From Platycnemis pennipes (Eukaryota; Arthropoda; Insecta; Odonata; Platycnemididae), in contig OW121855.1 of the NCBI GenBank assembly GCA_933228895.1, positions 49,586,698 through 49,650,697 of the forward strand: a DNA stretch of 64,000 nt, in the 5' to 3' direction. The first letter of the stretch is position 1; each line of letters begins with the position of its first letter. The position numbers and the translations under genes were made by a program. Positions 37,461 to 49,170 of this stretch are shown here, piece after piece. Under the pieces are notes generated by a model. It saw only the letters and a program-made list of their open reading frames with translations, did no database searches and was not told the DNA's origin.

Positions 37461-39050
37461 TACTAACTTAACAATGTGTCTGGGGTGCATCTGCCAAAGT
37501 TCAAGCCGGGCTTGATATTTGGTCTATTTCTCCAACTCCCTCGCATCCATGTTCGTTTCGGCTGGCGCCGGCTCGATCCCTTACATGGAGCAGGAGAGGC
37601 GGTCGAGAATAACGATATCACGCTTACCAACCAAAAGTAACTTTATAACTTTCAGTAGTTATTTGAACTGTACAACCAGTCTCAGTAACTAGGTCAGTAT
37701 CAGGTGATGATGACTAAAACTTTTCCGTCCCAAAGAAATTTTGGAAGTCACTGAGTTTATTTTGGTTGTGTTTTACTATTTTTCCGTTAAGTTTTCAACA
37801 AGTCATTTTGTATTATGGAGGAAGGATCCAGTAATTTGTTTTGTTCCCCTAAGATGTTACTTTCCGCAACCATACGGCAAAGCCCATATCCTAGTATAAT
37901 AGATTGGCGTTGAAAACTCGTACTTTTCAACCTCACCACTCCGTACGAAAACAATTTCCCGATATCTGCAGTAACGGAGCTGCGAAAACTTACTGAGAAA
38001 TTAAATATCAAGTTGTGTAAAGAAATAGATGAGACAAATAAAAAAAGGGGAACAGAATTTTTTTACGTTGGTTGGAGATGTGGCGCTAATAAACGAAACC
38101 GAGAACGCCATATGTTGTGTGAGAAAAGTGATTAGGATAGAGATGAGATGATCCCTAACTTGATAAACTTCTCTATATCTGAAGAATGCTCTTTTTTATC
38201 CTTTTTCCGTGTGGTATTCCCCTGTGTGGAAAGACGATGGAGCAGTCCGTGGCAGTTTTTATTGAGTTCGTAGAATTACGTCCTATTGCGGCTTTGTCGG
38301 TTTCCGCCATATATCTTTGATCTGTTTTAACAGTCCAGAGGAGCTATTGAGTGTGAGATTACGCGGATTTCATTCAAGATCTCATCGGTTTGGTCGCAAC
38401 AAAATATGGATCTACGGGAAGACTAACTTACTTTTCAATCCCAGCGTTAATTTATTATTTACTCATCTCCTGTCACGAGGATTGGATTGCTCTCTCATTC
38501 TTAAAACTTGGAATGATCTAGATTGCTGCGGAGAGCAGAAAGATGGACGCATATTTCGATTACGTTTAGTTTCGATTAGTTTGAATTTTGGAGTAGATAA
38601 AATTCGTAATTGGATACAGTTATAATGAAACTGGGATTTTTGAATGATATATGACATAGGTATATCTCTTAAGTAATGGTTCATTTTTTAATCATTGAAT
38701 TAAAGTTTGTATGAAGTGATCTCTTTCTTTTCGCGTTTAATTGCGTTTAATGCTTTCCATTTTCACTCTTCTTAAAGGCTAAAGAATATTAATCGATAAA
38801 TAATTAGAAAGAGAGAAAGTAAAGACCTTTATACTTCAATTAAAATATCGATTCGGAGGAAACACAAGTATTATCCTTCCATTGCTTCATAAATTTGCCG
38901 ATAATGTTATGAGGTGTTTAGTTTATCATTATAAAATAGCAGCAACCTATATGCTGTTTATTTCAGAGCAATACTACTTCTCAGAGTAACTCAAGGACTG
39001 CAAATTTTCGAATAACTTAGTGGAATCACCAGCTGAAATGCACTCTAGCA
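37460..39050. other. AT-rich non-coding DNA
   Basis: A CAGGTGATGATGACTAAAAC string at about 37,690 resembles the centre of the 39.4-kb foldback but has no clear arms. No gene recognised. Confidence 0.4.
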
Positions 39051-39195
39051 GAATTTCCGCGAAGGAAAATCCATCTTAGTCGGGACTCGAACCCGAAACC
39101 CCCTGATTTCCGGCCTGGGGCTTTATTAGTTAAGTTGCCAGGGTACCTTCTCTCTTGTGGCACTGTAGAGGCCTTAAAGTATAAGATATTACCGA
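39050..39195 (-). mobile_element. tRNA-derived SINE-like element with a perfect B box
   Basis: The minus strand contains GGGTTCGAGTCCCG (39,079-39,092), an exact Pol III B box, preceded by a tRNA-like stretch with CCTGGCAACTTAACTAA as a weak A box. The cloverleaf is not convincing as a functional tRNA (poor anticodon arm), so I call a SINE head, not a tRNA gene. Confidence 0.65.
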
Positions 39196-39368
39196 CCTGC
39201 CATACATACAAATGTCACCGACAAGCCGTAGTCATGCGCACTGCGACACTGTGCACGAGGTTTAAGATTAACTTCAAGCACTAAGATGCTTATTTTGAGC
39301 CAAGTTAAGGTTGAAAACTAGCTGCAAATACAACCTATTTATTGCGTAAACTGTTACAAATGCCACAA

Positions 39369-39474
39369 AATAAGAAAGCTACTACACGACCCGGGATTCG
39401 CCGATTGATCGTCATCATCAGGTGATGATGATGATAAATCGTCGAAACCCGGGTCGTATAGTGGCTTTCTTATT
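39369..39474. repeat. 106-bp foldback palindrome with hammerhead-like motif
   Basis: The two 52-base arms are complementary with about six mismatches and meet at GG (39,421-39,422). Outer arm AATAAGAAAGC and inner CGACCCGGG are fully paired. Minus-strand reading from the centre gives CCTGATGATGACG and later CGAATCCCGGGTCGTGTAG. Plus-strand reading gives TGATGATGATGATAAATCGT followed by CGAAACCCGGGTCGTATAG. CTGATGA, then a short stem, then GAAAC, a self-complementary CCGG stem and GTC is the order of hammerhead ribozyme parts, but spacing and bases are not canonical. Confidence 0.8.
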
Positions 39475-39719
39475 GTAGCTGGAAGACGTTTATAAAATAA
39501 TAGTGACAAGAAAGGTCCAAATTTTACAATCATACGACGCCAAAATCTAAACATAAAGTATTATTTTCATATTTTACCTGTAGTCTCAGTGAGCAATTCC
39601 CTTGCTTTATATGGTAATTGTTTTATTATGTAAATTTTTTCTTATCTTCTGGCAACTAAACCTAGTTTCATCAAAAATGCAATCATTAATCTGACGTGTA
39701 TATTATTTCACCCACAAAA

Positions 39720-40060
39720 CTTAAAGCCACAAGCTTCAATGTTTAGCCCGGCCAACTTGCCCTCGGAGAACTGGATTGCTTTTGATTTTCCGCTGTTTAT
39801 CTTCATCCCATACTGGTCACACTTGATTCCGTTACGCGGTCAACATTGACTGCAGCTTCCCGTCTCTGGCTATGACATCATACTATGATTCTCCATTTGC
39901 TATCTTAATTTGTACATATGAACAACGTGTGTATTTTCACTTTGGCGCCTATCCCAACAATGACTTCCAATAATTTACCCATTGCTATCCGGTCGTACGT
40001 CTCCTTAAAATTCTTGAAGCAAACAAATATATCCTCATTATTATCCCTCCTTCTCCGCTT
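39720..40060 (-). mobile_element. Relic of a second, different non-LTR reverse transcriptase
   Basis: On the minus strand near 40,045-39,975 the sense reads EDIFVCFKNFKETYDRI followed by MGKLLEVI, an RT motif A in which the expected catalytic Asp (F-x-D) is Asn. Near 39,805-39,730 the same strand reads YGMKINSGKSKAIQFS, the conserved GLKIN-KSK motif after the YADD block. The part that should hold YADD lies between them and is too degraded to read. The sequence differs from the LINE family at 16-18 kb, so at least two LINE lineages are present. It has no long open frame. Confidence 0.7.
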
Positions 40061-42340
40061 TGCGTGATGACCCATAGCATGGTATTATGATACTTAATAA
40101 TCCCATCGTAAATCCTACCATATCTTTGGACACAAATTAATTTAATGGAATTTAGAAACTAGGAGTATATTTATGTCACTATTTAAGAACTAGTAAAATC
40201 ATTATGTTCCTGAATATATCCCATTGCCATTTGTTTTTGACCAAAACAAATATAACTACCTTGGGATGTAACCGTGAAGCTGAGAATACATTGAAAAGAC
40301 ATGCGGATATCTTCGGAAAAAACTGTTTTCCACATCTGAATTCCTTTTCTACAACTTTTCCAGACTCATGATTGTTTCTTTTAGTAAATGCGAAATATAC
40401 TCCGGATTAATCACGTCAAGCCTCGGTAGCTGACACCTGATTAAAACTCTGGGATAAATCTGATATATACACTCACTACAACATCCGTTGCGGTCAGATA
40501 TTGTTAATTTTCTTCTTAACCCCAACATTATAGTTGGTACAAACATTCGCACCCCTTTGCCCCCCACATTTGCGTACTGGTATTATATGTGTCCATATCA
40601 TGATGAGGTAATTCATTAGGAGTACATTTTTATGGATACATTTTGTTTTGTACGTTTTTCGTTATAATTTGAGGACATTTAAATGTATAGCCCTTGGGAA
40701 TGAGCTAATAGCGTGGATGTTTTAATTCCATTAGGAATCAGAATGATATTATTAAATGCCTAAATAAATAAATTCTAAGAACAAAGGAACGTGTGTAAAG
40801 ATTAGGATATAATTTTTCTCTAATCTCCACAGCCATAGCTTATTGATCATTGTAATCAATTACTGGAAATTGCATCTCTCTCTCTCCTTCTACCGTGCAT
40901 GAAAATTGGACCTATTTATGTGAAGTTTTATTAGCCTTGCCTTTGTATAAGTGATTTCCAACATATTTTATTTTAAATATAATGGAATGAATGTACGAAG
41001 TGTTTTTTTGGTTCTTAAATTTAAATAATGACTTCCTCAAGGAAGTTACTTGGGAATTGATGAAGTAAAAGATTTTAACAAGATGTATGGTCTATACCTA
41101 ACTACCTCTTTTGACTGCTCCAGCTACAGCTCTGAACTTAATGATTTTTCTCTGAATGGCAGCTGTCGAAAGAAAGGACATATCCCTCTTGGGATGATTA
41201 TATAAGAACTTTAGCCTCCAATGTGTTGTCCTTTATGTGCTCTTCTCTCTCTCGTGAAACATCTATTGTTTTAATATGGATATGATATTTTTATTTAAAT
41301 AATTCATTAAAGTTAAAGATAATTGGTATGTTAAAATTGTATGAGCAATTTACAATTTACTGCCTATTCAAGGAAAAACTCTGATTTGATTCACACGACG
41401 GAACGAGTAAGATTCCCTTATAGATTATCATAAGAACAACTTACTTCTTTCGGTCTAAGCTTTTCCTGACGGCGAACGTGAAATCCTTGCCTTAACTGTG
41501 ATTTGAACCTGAAAATAATTGAATTACCGATCGGGCTAGTTTGATGTGAAACTGAGTCTAACATTTAAGGCACTCTCTACCGGGGACAAAAATGCAAAGG
41601 TTAAGAAATTAGGAGTGGATGCTTGATAAATCAGCATCAAAAATAGGCTACTCCTGAGAAATGAAGTGGAAGGGGCCATGGTATTTAGAGGCCAGAATCG
41701 AATTGAAAACCTTTACTAGCATTGCGTTTTTAGCCCAGGCCCCTAATGACAATTCAGTACCCTTGTCACCTCTATGTGGCAAAATATCTGGAATTCCAGT
41801 TTAAATTGGTATTGGACTTCTCTAATTTTTTACTTACTGCCTGAGTTTTACTTTTAGGATATTTAAGTCAGGTAAGCTTGTTTTATATTTTGCGTTAATG
41901 TTTGATAAACTTCACATTTATCAACTTTGTGTTGAAGGTTCATGGTAAAATGACCAACATGCAAGAATGGTCATGTCCTATTCCGTTTTTCGTAATCAAA
42001 AGTTTGTTTGGCATATAGTGTTCAATGCGGGTTTTGTAAATTAAATGAAATGTCGGTTGAAGCTTAATTACGTTCTTTCTGCTTTAAAATGCTGTGCACA
42101 ATTTACTGTATCCCATCTCATATTTTTATATCTGTTCTATTAGGTAAGAACAAACACATGCGTCTTAGAGGAAAGGCTTCTTACTCTATGTTTCTGCCTT
42201 GATTTGTTTATTTTAATACCCTTACAAATGCAAGGCCGTGGAACTGTATACTCCCAGCTGAAATGGGCTGGTTGAAGTCTTCTTTTATCTATGTTGCCTC
42301 TGACTCTCTCGCGTTTGTCGGTATTCATGAGGAGGAAAAA
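40060..42340. other. AT-rich non-coding DNA
   Basis: No gene recognised apart from the tRNA-like remnant at 41.5 kb. The minus frame at 40,349-40,567 has no motif. Confidence 0.45.
41490..41548 (-). mobile_element. tRNA-like SINE head remnant
   Basis: On the minus strand, CTAGCCCGATCGGTAATTC serves as an A-box region and CAGGTTCAAATCAC as the B box, at tRNA-like spacing. A second, poorer candidate with TTCAATTCGATTC lies on the same strand at about 41,695-41,765. Confidence 0.5.
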
Positions 42341-42760
42341 ATGCAGATGAACTCATGAGCCCACGGAAAGTTCCTCTACCTCCGACGGAGACGGAGGTAA
42401 AAATCAGTTGGGCTTTCATATTTCCTCATTCTGAGCCTTCGGTCGAAGGGACTCTTTCCACCAATCTGAGAGAGCTTGTCAAATCTGTTGGAGGAAAGTT
42501 TTTGAGTTCTACTGCCCCTCCTCAAAACCCCCGGCATGTCCCGCAGCAGGCCCAACCCCTCCCTTCACCATCCCTCGCGAATTTTCATGTCTTTCCCCTC
42601 ATCAGACGCTCCTGGAACTCCCCGTTGTCCTCCTACTCAGGGCTACGTGTTACATCTCCGGGAAGTAAGCGAGGGGCAAAGGGGCTCACCACCCTAACGT
42701 CAACATTCATCCCTACTCGGGCCGGCTTGAGAATAATTTAAGACAAGAGGACGAAATCTT
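42340..42760. other. GC-richer block with a 128-codon open frame
   Basis: A plus frame (42,355-42,741) is open through moderately GC-rich, Pro/Ser-rich sequence and begins ATGAGCCCACGGAAAG. No domain, no splice donor at a suitable place and no conservation evidence available. It could be an exon or leader, or simply stop-poor DNA. Confidence 0.25.
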
Positions 42761-43189
42761 GCTCCCCAACGTGCTCCTCCCGGAAACTAAGTTTTGAGCA
42801 TAATGGATTCGAAAGTTGTTTTAGTCAGGCAGCTATCGGTATGTTGGAGTTGGCAAAGGAGGTGACGACGGATCGGATCCCTCGTTCGCTGCAACCGAAA
42901 GATTCACTTCGTCTGTGAGCTGCTTTGCGACATGGAATGATGTGTAAGCGGTTTGGCCATCATCTTTTTTCTAGTGCTTGGGTTGCGACATCGGAAATGA
43001 TTGATAACTGGCGGACAAAAAAGGTATGATAAATCTACCATTAGATTCCGATGAATGTATTTATGCTTTTTCTCTCGCATGATAGTGATATGATGGGTGT
43101 GTTTTCAACTCGAAGGCTGGTTTTTGATCGGTGAGGGGTGAGCTCATACCCCATACTTAGCCAATGACGTGTGATATTCATCCATTCAG

Positions 43190-43395
43190 GGTAGGGGGTC
43201 CAGTTCCTTTCCCTGGGCCACCTGCGATTTTGCTACGAAGTAGAAAGGTTCTTCCTCGCAATTCAATTTTCTGACTGGCAGAAAATCGAATTGCGACAAT
43301 TTTTGGTGTGGTCGTCCAGAAAGGCTCTTTCCCGAGATTTGAACCCGGGACCATCCGATCGGCAGCTCAGTGCTAGGCCATCACGCCCCCAACGA
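43190..43395 (-). mobile_element. tRNA-derived SINE with internal hairpin
   Basis: The minus strand begins TGGGGGCGTGATGGCCTAGC (A-box region) and continues to CCCGGGTTCAAATCTCGGG, a clear B box with pairing T-arm. The body then contains a 16-bp-arm hairpin (43,258-43,294; GCAATTCAATTTTCTG pairing with its near complement). The tail runs out near 43,190. Confidence 0.75.
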
Positions 43396-43969
43396 TAAGA
43401 TAAATAAGTTTGTTATCATGCTGGAAGGTATGCATAATGATAATTCAAGGAGGATGATGAGAAAAGTTGAGAGTGCATATAGCTGATAACATACCGATAA
43501 GTCTAGGAAGTAATTGAGAGTTACAGAAAGACAACGTTCAGGAATAGTCACCACTCAGTCTTATATTACACGACCATTAGGATTTAAGGAAATTCTTCCC
43601 CTTTCCCACCACAAGCTTTAGCATTATCGTCCCATTAATTAGTGATATAACCCATCTGTTTTGGACGTATTGCTATTACATTATGAATACTCATCTTGAT
43701 ATTTAGTGATTAAAGATTAGAAGATAACGCTATGTGATCGGTTGCTGGAAAAAGAATCTCATTCATTGTGTAGATCATATGCTTATTTTTGCAGAGAATA
43801 GACGGGAATTTTTGTCCTATATGCTATGACAGTTGAACTGAGAACAGTGGTTGAAAATATTTTTAATTAAAATATGCTCTTGGCATTATTCTAACATTTA
43901 CTTAATCATGATTGTGTTAAGTGTATCTAAAACCTATTAGTGGTTCTTCTGCTAGTAGTAGTAGTAGGC

Positions 43970-44240
43970 ACTGGGGGTAGTGAAAATCAGCCAAGGTCAT
44001 TTGCACTTCGAGGAAGGAATGCATAGAAACCCATAGCCGTTAGCCAACTCCTAACCGAGGGAGTCAAGCGGTCCTCGGTCAAATGACCCATGCAGCGGGC
44101 TAAGTACGTACTGATGCTGAAGTACTCATTACACTGCTCTCAAACTGGGACTAGCATGCCACCTTTAAATCTCGGCCTGGCCAGAATTAGAACCAAAGAT
44201 ATCCCTTTTCCCTGGTTGTGTGGCTATTTCTCCTGGCTTA
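43970..44240 (-). mobile_element. Weak SINE-like candidate
   Basis: The minus strand has GAAATAGCCACACAACCAGG then TTTGGTTCTAATTCTGGCC, a poor A/B-box pair, followed by a comparatively GC-rich body to about 43,970 where a TAG triplet repeat occurs. The B box deviates from consensus, so the call is tentative. Confidence 0.3.
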
Positions 44241-45209
44241 AGAACATTTATGGCACCTATCTCAATTGAAGATACTTTTTTGGTAAAGGCTCTGGAAAAT
44301 TTCTGCATAATTTCTTCTTTTGCAAATTAATTTAACTTTTTGGAACAGAAGAATCATGAAGTATTTTATCGACTTTTTCCAAAATTAATACGAGCAAAGC
44401 ACACAATGAATTCAATGTTTAATCATTTTCTAACCATGATCCCGTCAGCTGAAGTCTTTTAATCTGGGATTTACTTAACGGTACATTCCTTGAACAGTAA
44501 ATCTTTCAAAATGATGAACAATTTCTCAAATTGACTTTTATTTGGGAGAACACTTTTTAAAATAGAAACACCAGCAATCGTTATATTTAAGGCCATGCAC
44601 CTAGGTGGAGGATAAATTGGGATAGCTGGATGACTTATTTGGTCATGCTTGTTATGATTCAGGCTTTCCATAAATTCCAATCCGAATGGAGCCAGTAATT
44701 AATATTTAGCCTATCAGTCTTTAGTTTGCTCAAAGAGAGATCTCTTCACGGAGAAAGCTCAGCATGGGCTAAATTGTCTATTTATTTACTACTTACTATT
44801 ATTTACTATTTATTTACTAAGAATATCAATAACATCTGTACTTAATTGATTCCTAGCCCCCATTATGGAGGAATGACTGTGATAGGAGATCGTCTTGGTA
44901 CTTAGATGACTAGCTCAATAGTAAAAATATAAGATTACCTGAAAAAATCACTGTAAACGGTATAAATTTAGCCCTAACGTAGCTGAAATGCATTTAGTTA
45001 GATACTGAGTATGGTAGAAACTGTTAAGTGCTGCCTAACAGGTTTAAAGTTTAAACCATTTTTGTTAATAAAAACATAATTTTTCTTCAATAAAAGTCAT
45101 GCTTACGTAGTAAAAGTCATCATCAAGCAGCACGTGCCTGGTGCATCTCAGATGAAATCGATTTATTATCAAGTATTAATCTGTCGGTTAGAGCATATTT
45201 CATACTGAT

Positions 45210-45275
45210 TAACCCCCTACTTCACACCCCAGAGGCGGCTTGCAGGGTACTAAGGTGTAAAGGCGGGCACCTAAA
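45210..45275 (-). repeat. CCCTGCAAGCCACC-type dispersed repeat, copy 3
   Basis: The minus strand reads TTAGTACCCTGCAAGCCGCC followed by TCTGGGGTGTGAAGTAGGGG. Only the core survives, lying about 90 bases before a SINE-like insertion. Confidence 0.55.
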
Positions 45276-45359
45276 GTGAGACGGTATTCGAGATGACTAA
45301 GCACCAATGGGAATAGATAGAAGGCGTTGGGATAGGATTTATAAGAAATGGAGCCTATC

Positions 45360-45535
45360 ACTGTATCCAGGTTGGTAGTGTGTCAGCCTGCAACCCAACG
45401 GTCGAGGATTTGAATCCCTTCTCGATAGTTGGTTTTGTGCTTTTCTTAGGTTTAAGAACCTAGTTTAGACAGTTCAAAATTACCTGAGCTTTTGGAGCAC
45501 CCGAAAAACAGTTACTACTACTATAAGCAATAAAA
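45360..45535 (+). mobile_element. tRNA-derived SINE-like element
   Basis: The head reads GTATCCAGGTTGGTAGTGTG followed by GGATTTGAATCCC (B box at about 45,411-45,423). The body continues to an AT-rich end near 45,535 (ACTACTACTATAAGCAATAA). Another B-box insertion in the opposite orientation follows within 200 bases. Confidence 0.65.
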
Positions 45536-45599
45536 AAGTGTTGACGTTAGTGTCGACATTAATATGTTCTTAATGAAAGGTTCCTATGTATGTTTTAAC

Positions 45600-45768
45600 G
45601 TCCCATTCGACGGACTGAAAACCGGACGGACGGAAATTGAAGTTTCCTACACTCCGCGCTCGATTAACGGTCGACATTTTATTTCGAAAATACTTTATGT
45701 ACCGGGATTTGAACTGTGCCCTCGAGATGGGAAGACAGTACCCTCATCAATCTGATTCACCTGGATTT
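45600..45768 (-). mobile_element. Possible tRNA-derived SINE
   Basis: The minus strand has CAGTTCAAATCCCGGTACAT, a B-box match, at about 45,699-45,718. The upstream A-box region is degenerate. The plus-strand frame 45,564-45,755 is a shadow of this insertion. Confidence 0.45.
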
Positions 45769-45769
45769 A

Positions 45770-48700
45770 GAATGAGGAGGCAAGTACGTCGCAGAATATG
45801 GAGTTAATGAATACGTATAAGAAGGACCAGTTAAAAAATATGTAATAAGCTGTGTAGTTTGGAATCTTGGCCTACTATGTGGTGAAATTGATAACTTAGG
45901 CTGTTGTCCTTTGAGAAGTGGCTATTAAAAAGTAGGCTGGACTCTGAAGGAGACTTAGGAGGCCGTTAAATTATGGCACCGGAAGGAAGGAATTTTTGAT
46001 GTGAATAGATCGATTCTGACAAAACATCTTGAATTATAAAGGCGAACTGTAATGCGATAAGGATGATGGCGATTTAGGAAATATGCCAGTGCGAAATTAT
46101 GCCAAGGAAAATATAAATTTTAGTTGAGATGGAAATAGGCAGAAGTCATGAGGAGCTTCTAAAAGGTTAATTCAAGGTACATTTTATGGAAACAAATGAA
46201 ATATGGCACGAGAGGGAGGAATGGAAGGTAGAAAGTGACCAAAGATCTACCATAATTGATGAGAAAAAAACCAGGCCACGAAAAATTCCTCGCTCCTGGA
46301 GTCTCACCTTTAGCATGAATTCCCATTGAACCCACTTCTTGAGGGTTCCCGATAAAATACGGCTGAGAAGGACGAGGTATCCCAAATAAAAAAAGAAGAT
46401 CCTTTTCTGAGCTTTAATTAGGCCGTCCTAATTTGAAAATCGATGGAGAAGTCTTCGGGTGGACGAAATTGAGTGAGGTCCCCTTTCCGTTCTTAATTGG
46501 CCGTGGTAACAGCATTCCAGTAACCGTTCCGTCCAAAATCCGTGTAAACATTTTTCCAGTCGATATAATCGTCATTCGATTTCTAGCTTAATTATAAAGG
46601 TAAATGAAACAGCCGCTTGTAAACACAAAATGATTGTTTTTCTTTTTTCCCTATGATTAAGCACATTTTGTGGACGTCGAGGTCATTTTAATTTTTATCC
46701 GTTACTGTTTATTATGATACATATGCTCAATTTTGTGACAGCGTAACCGTAATGGTTTTAGTGTATTTATTCAAGATCAATTCGGTAATATCTATATTTA
46801 CTTTGGCTCAGAGTTTGGCGTCGTAAAATTCCAAAACCAGACGATAGGGAAGATAGGGAATTGTTGACCTTTAAGGGGTAGTGTTGCCAAATAGCAGGGA
46901 AAAATACAACGTAACACAATCGAAGGAGTGGTAGCAGAGTGGCAGAGGAAAGGGATTTAAAAACAAATAAAATAATAGAAAGATGAAGTTAGGGAAGTTG
47001 GTAAAGTATGTCGGATTTGGTCGACGTGAGGATGGTATGACCGAAAAAGGGGTAAATACTTAAGCACGAACGCAAGAGTTCTTAATTGGTGGCAAACAGA
47101 TTTTGATAATAGCTTTCTTTTGCTTTTAACATGGGAATGTTTTTAGTCATTTATATGCTTAATATTTAAATGATTACTATACTTAGGGTAATCGTAAACA
47201 GATTGACTTTATGGAAATATGACATGATTGCAAGAAAAAAAAAAGCGCTTAGTAAGATTCCACTGAGCTATTTATGGGTGTCGTCGGTATCGACATAACT
47301 TTCAAAAAGTATGGTGAGATCTCTTGAAAACCTAGTTTTATCCAAATTTTCTGCCTGGACCCATGGTCAAGGAACTAATTTGCACATTGGAAAATTGAAT
47401 GCTATATCATTGTATTCTACTATGACTATTCATTGCTAGCAAACTGACGGAATATTAACTTTTTTCTATAGTCGGGAGATTCCGGTAGTCCTCATCACTT
47501 TATAGAAAGTATTTTTGTTTTTACCGTTACTATCAGTCATTTCTGAAATAATTCATTTCTGATGAATACGTCACACCACTTTTATATGGTACTAACAAGA
47601 TTGCACCTAACTCTTCAGCTGGCAATTTTATTCATTTTATACCAACTACAATGATACCTGAGAGGTATCGAAGTTAGGAACTGAAAAATGTGCTCTTAAC
47701 GGTTCACCTTTTCACGGAAGAATTAATCGGAAAAGCATAAATCATCGAAAGAGCATACATCATCGAAAGAATATCTATCCCAATATGGCTGAAGGCGCAT
47801 ATAGGCCAGTTTTTCTTACCTTTCTTCCTGATGGTGATTGATTCACACCATCCATGATGGCTCTGCCTGCCCACTTTTCAGTCTCCCTGCTTTTCCTTGC
47901 ATAAAGCGATGCGATAGACTGCTTACATGACGTTTTACCTCTTTTTTTTTAATGATTGTGCTTCCTTTTCTGGATGGACTGTTCTCGTTATTCATAAGTG
48001 AATCTGATGTTGGAATTCGTCTTATTGCCTGGTCAAAGACATCTCATTGAAAGATTGTGTGCTGTATTAAAATGTTTTCCTGTTATGAAGGAAGGAATTC
48101 AGTATGACACAACCAGCAGAGACTCCTAGACCCTGATCGAGCGCTATATTCCTGCTGAAGAATAAATTAGGAAGAGGTGGACTTTATTCAAAGTAGTACT
48201 TTCGATTATAGTGCTAATTTTAACAATGAGAGAGCAATTATAATGGCAATATAGCAAAATAACAATTTTTATGAGAATAAGCTCCCAGATGGATTCTCAC
48301 ACCGACGCGGTGCTTAATTGGCCTGCTCGCAGTAATTGAGGTGTGGATGGCGGTCTTTTCAGGATTTTCATTACCGGTAGATGGCGATTCAATTCTTTTT
48401 AAACTTGTCTTGTTTTTAATTCGAATCCTCAAATAATTCCCTTATACTACAAAGGTACGTTTCATCGCTGAGGTCGCTTTACCCCACGTCTGCCGTTGTA
48501 TTAAATTAGTTATAATTAGGCCAAGGATCGATGTTTTTTCCCCTACCCAAAAGAATAGTTCCATCGACAATTTCATTACTCGCGTTTACTTTCCTTCTCT
48601 CGAAAGGAATTCACCCTGGCATCAAACCGGTGTCGTTAACTCCTAGGCTTTATACGAAAATAAAAATTTGTACCGCATTGTATTTAAAGAGAAGAAAAAA

Positions 48701-49045
48701 TATCTGTTTGGTGGGTACATGACAACAATATGCATCTTTTTTTCATGTGCCTAGATAATAAAACATAATCAAACCCAATATTCTAGAAAAATTTAACCCG
48801 TATTTAATTTGGCTGGCCAGCTATTAGGGATAAAAGTCGTGCTTCAGGAAACACCTTTAAACTGAATGGCACTGATACACCGAAGCATTTAATTTTGTCT
48901 TCCATTTCTATGTAGGTACATGTATCCATATTTATTTTTATTGAGGAAACGTGTCATTCAATCTGATATATTCTATTTACTTAAATTTCCTATTATTCCA
49001 TTGAATTTATTGATAATTCACAGCAGTCCACAAGATCTTGTATCC
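45770..49045. other. AT-rich non-coding DNA
   Basis: No family motif in any frame. Short repeats (ATCATCGAAAGA twice near 47,743-47,770) are trivial. Confidence 0.45.
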
Positions 49046-49170
49046 GAATTCATATAATAATAATAATAAAAGGTCTTTATTGGGGCGAGATTGAGACAAA
49101 ACTGTCCCTTCTGCCATCTAACCCCTCGTCAAAATAAATATATAAAAGAAATAGTGGTCAATACTTAAAA
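49045..49170 (-). mobile_element. 3' end of a retroposon with ATT-repeat tail
   Basis: The minus strand runs GACGAGGGGTTAGATGGCAG, then GGGACAGTTTTGTCTCAATC and CCCCAATAAAGACC, and terminates in TTTTATTATTATTATTA. The AATAAAG plus ATT-repeat ending resembles the tail of SINE copy B at 37.2 kb. How far the element extends to higher coordinates is unclear, possibly to about 49,450. Confidence 0.5.

Noticed and set aside
39050..39195. Functional tRNA gene on the minus strand
   Set aside because: The B box is perfect but the acceptor and anticodon arms do not fold convincingly, so a SINE head is more likely.
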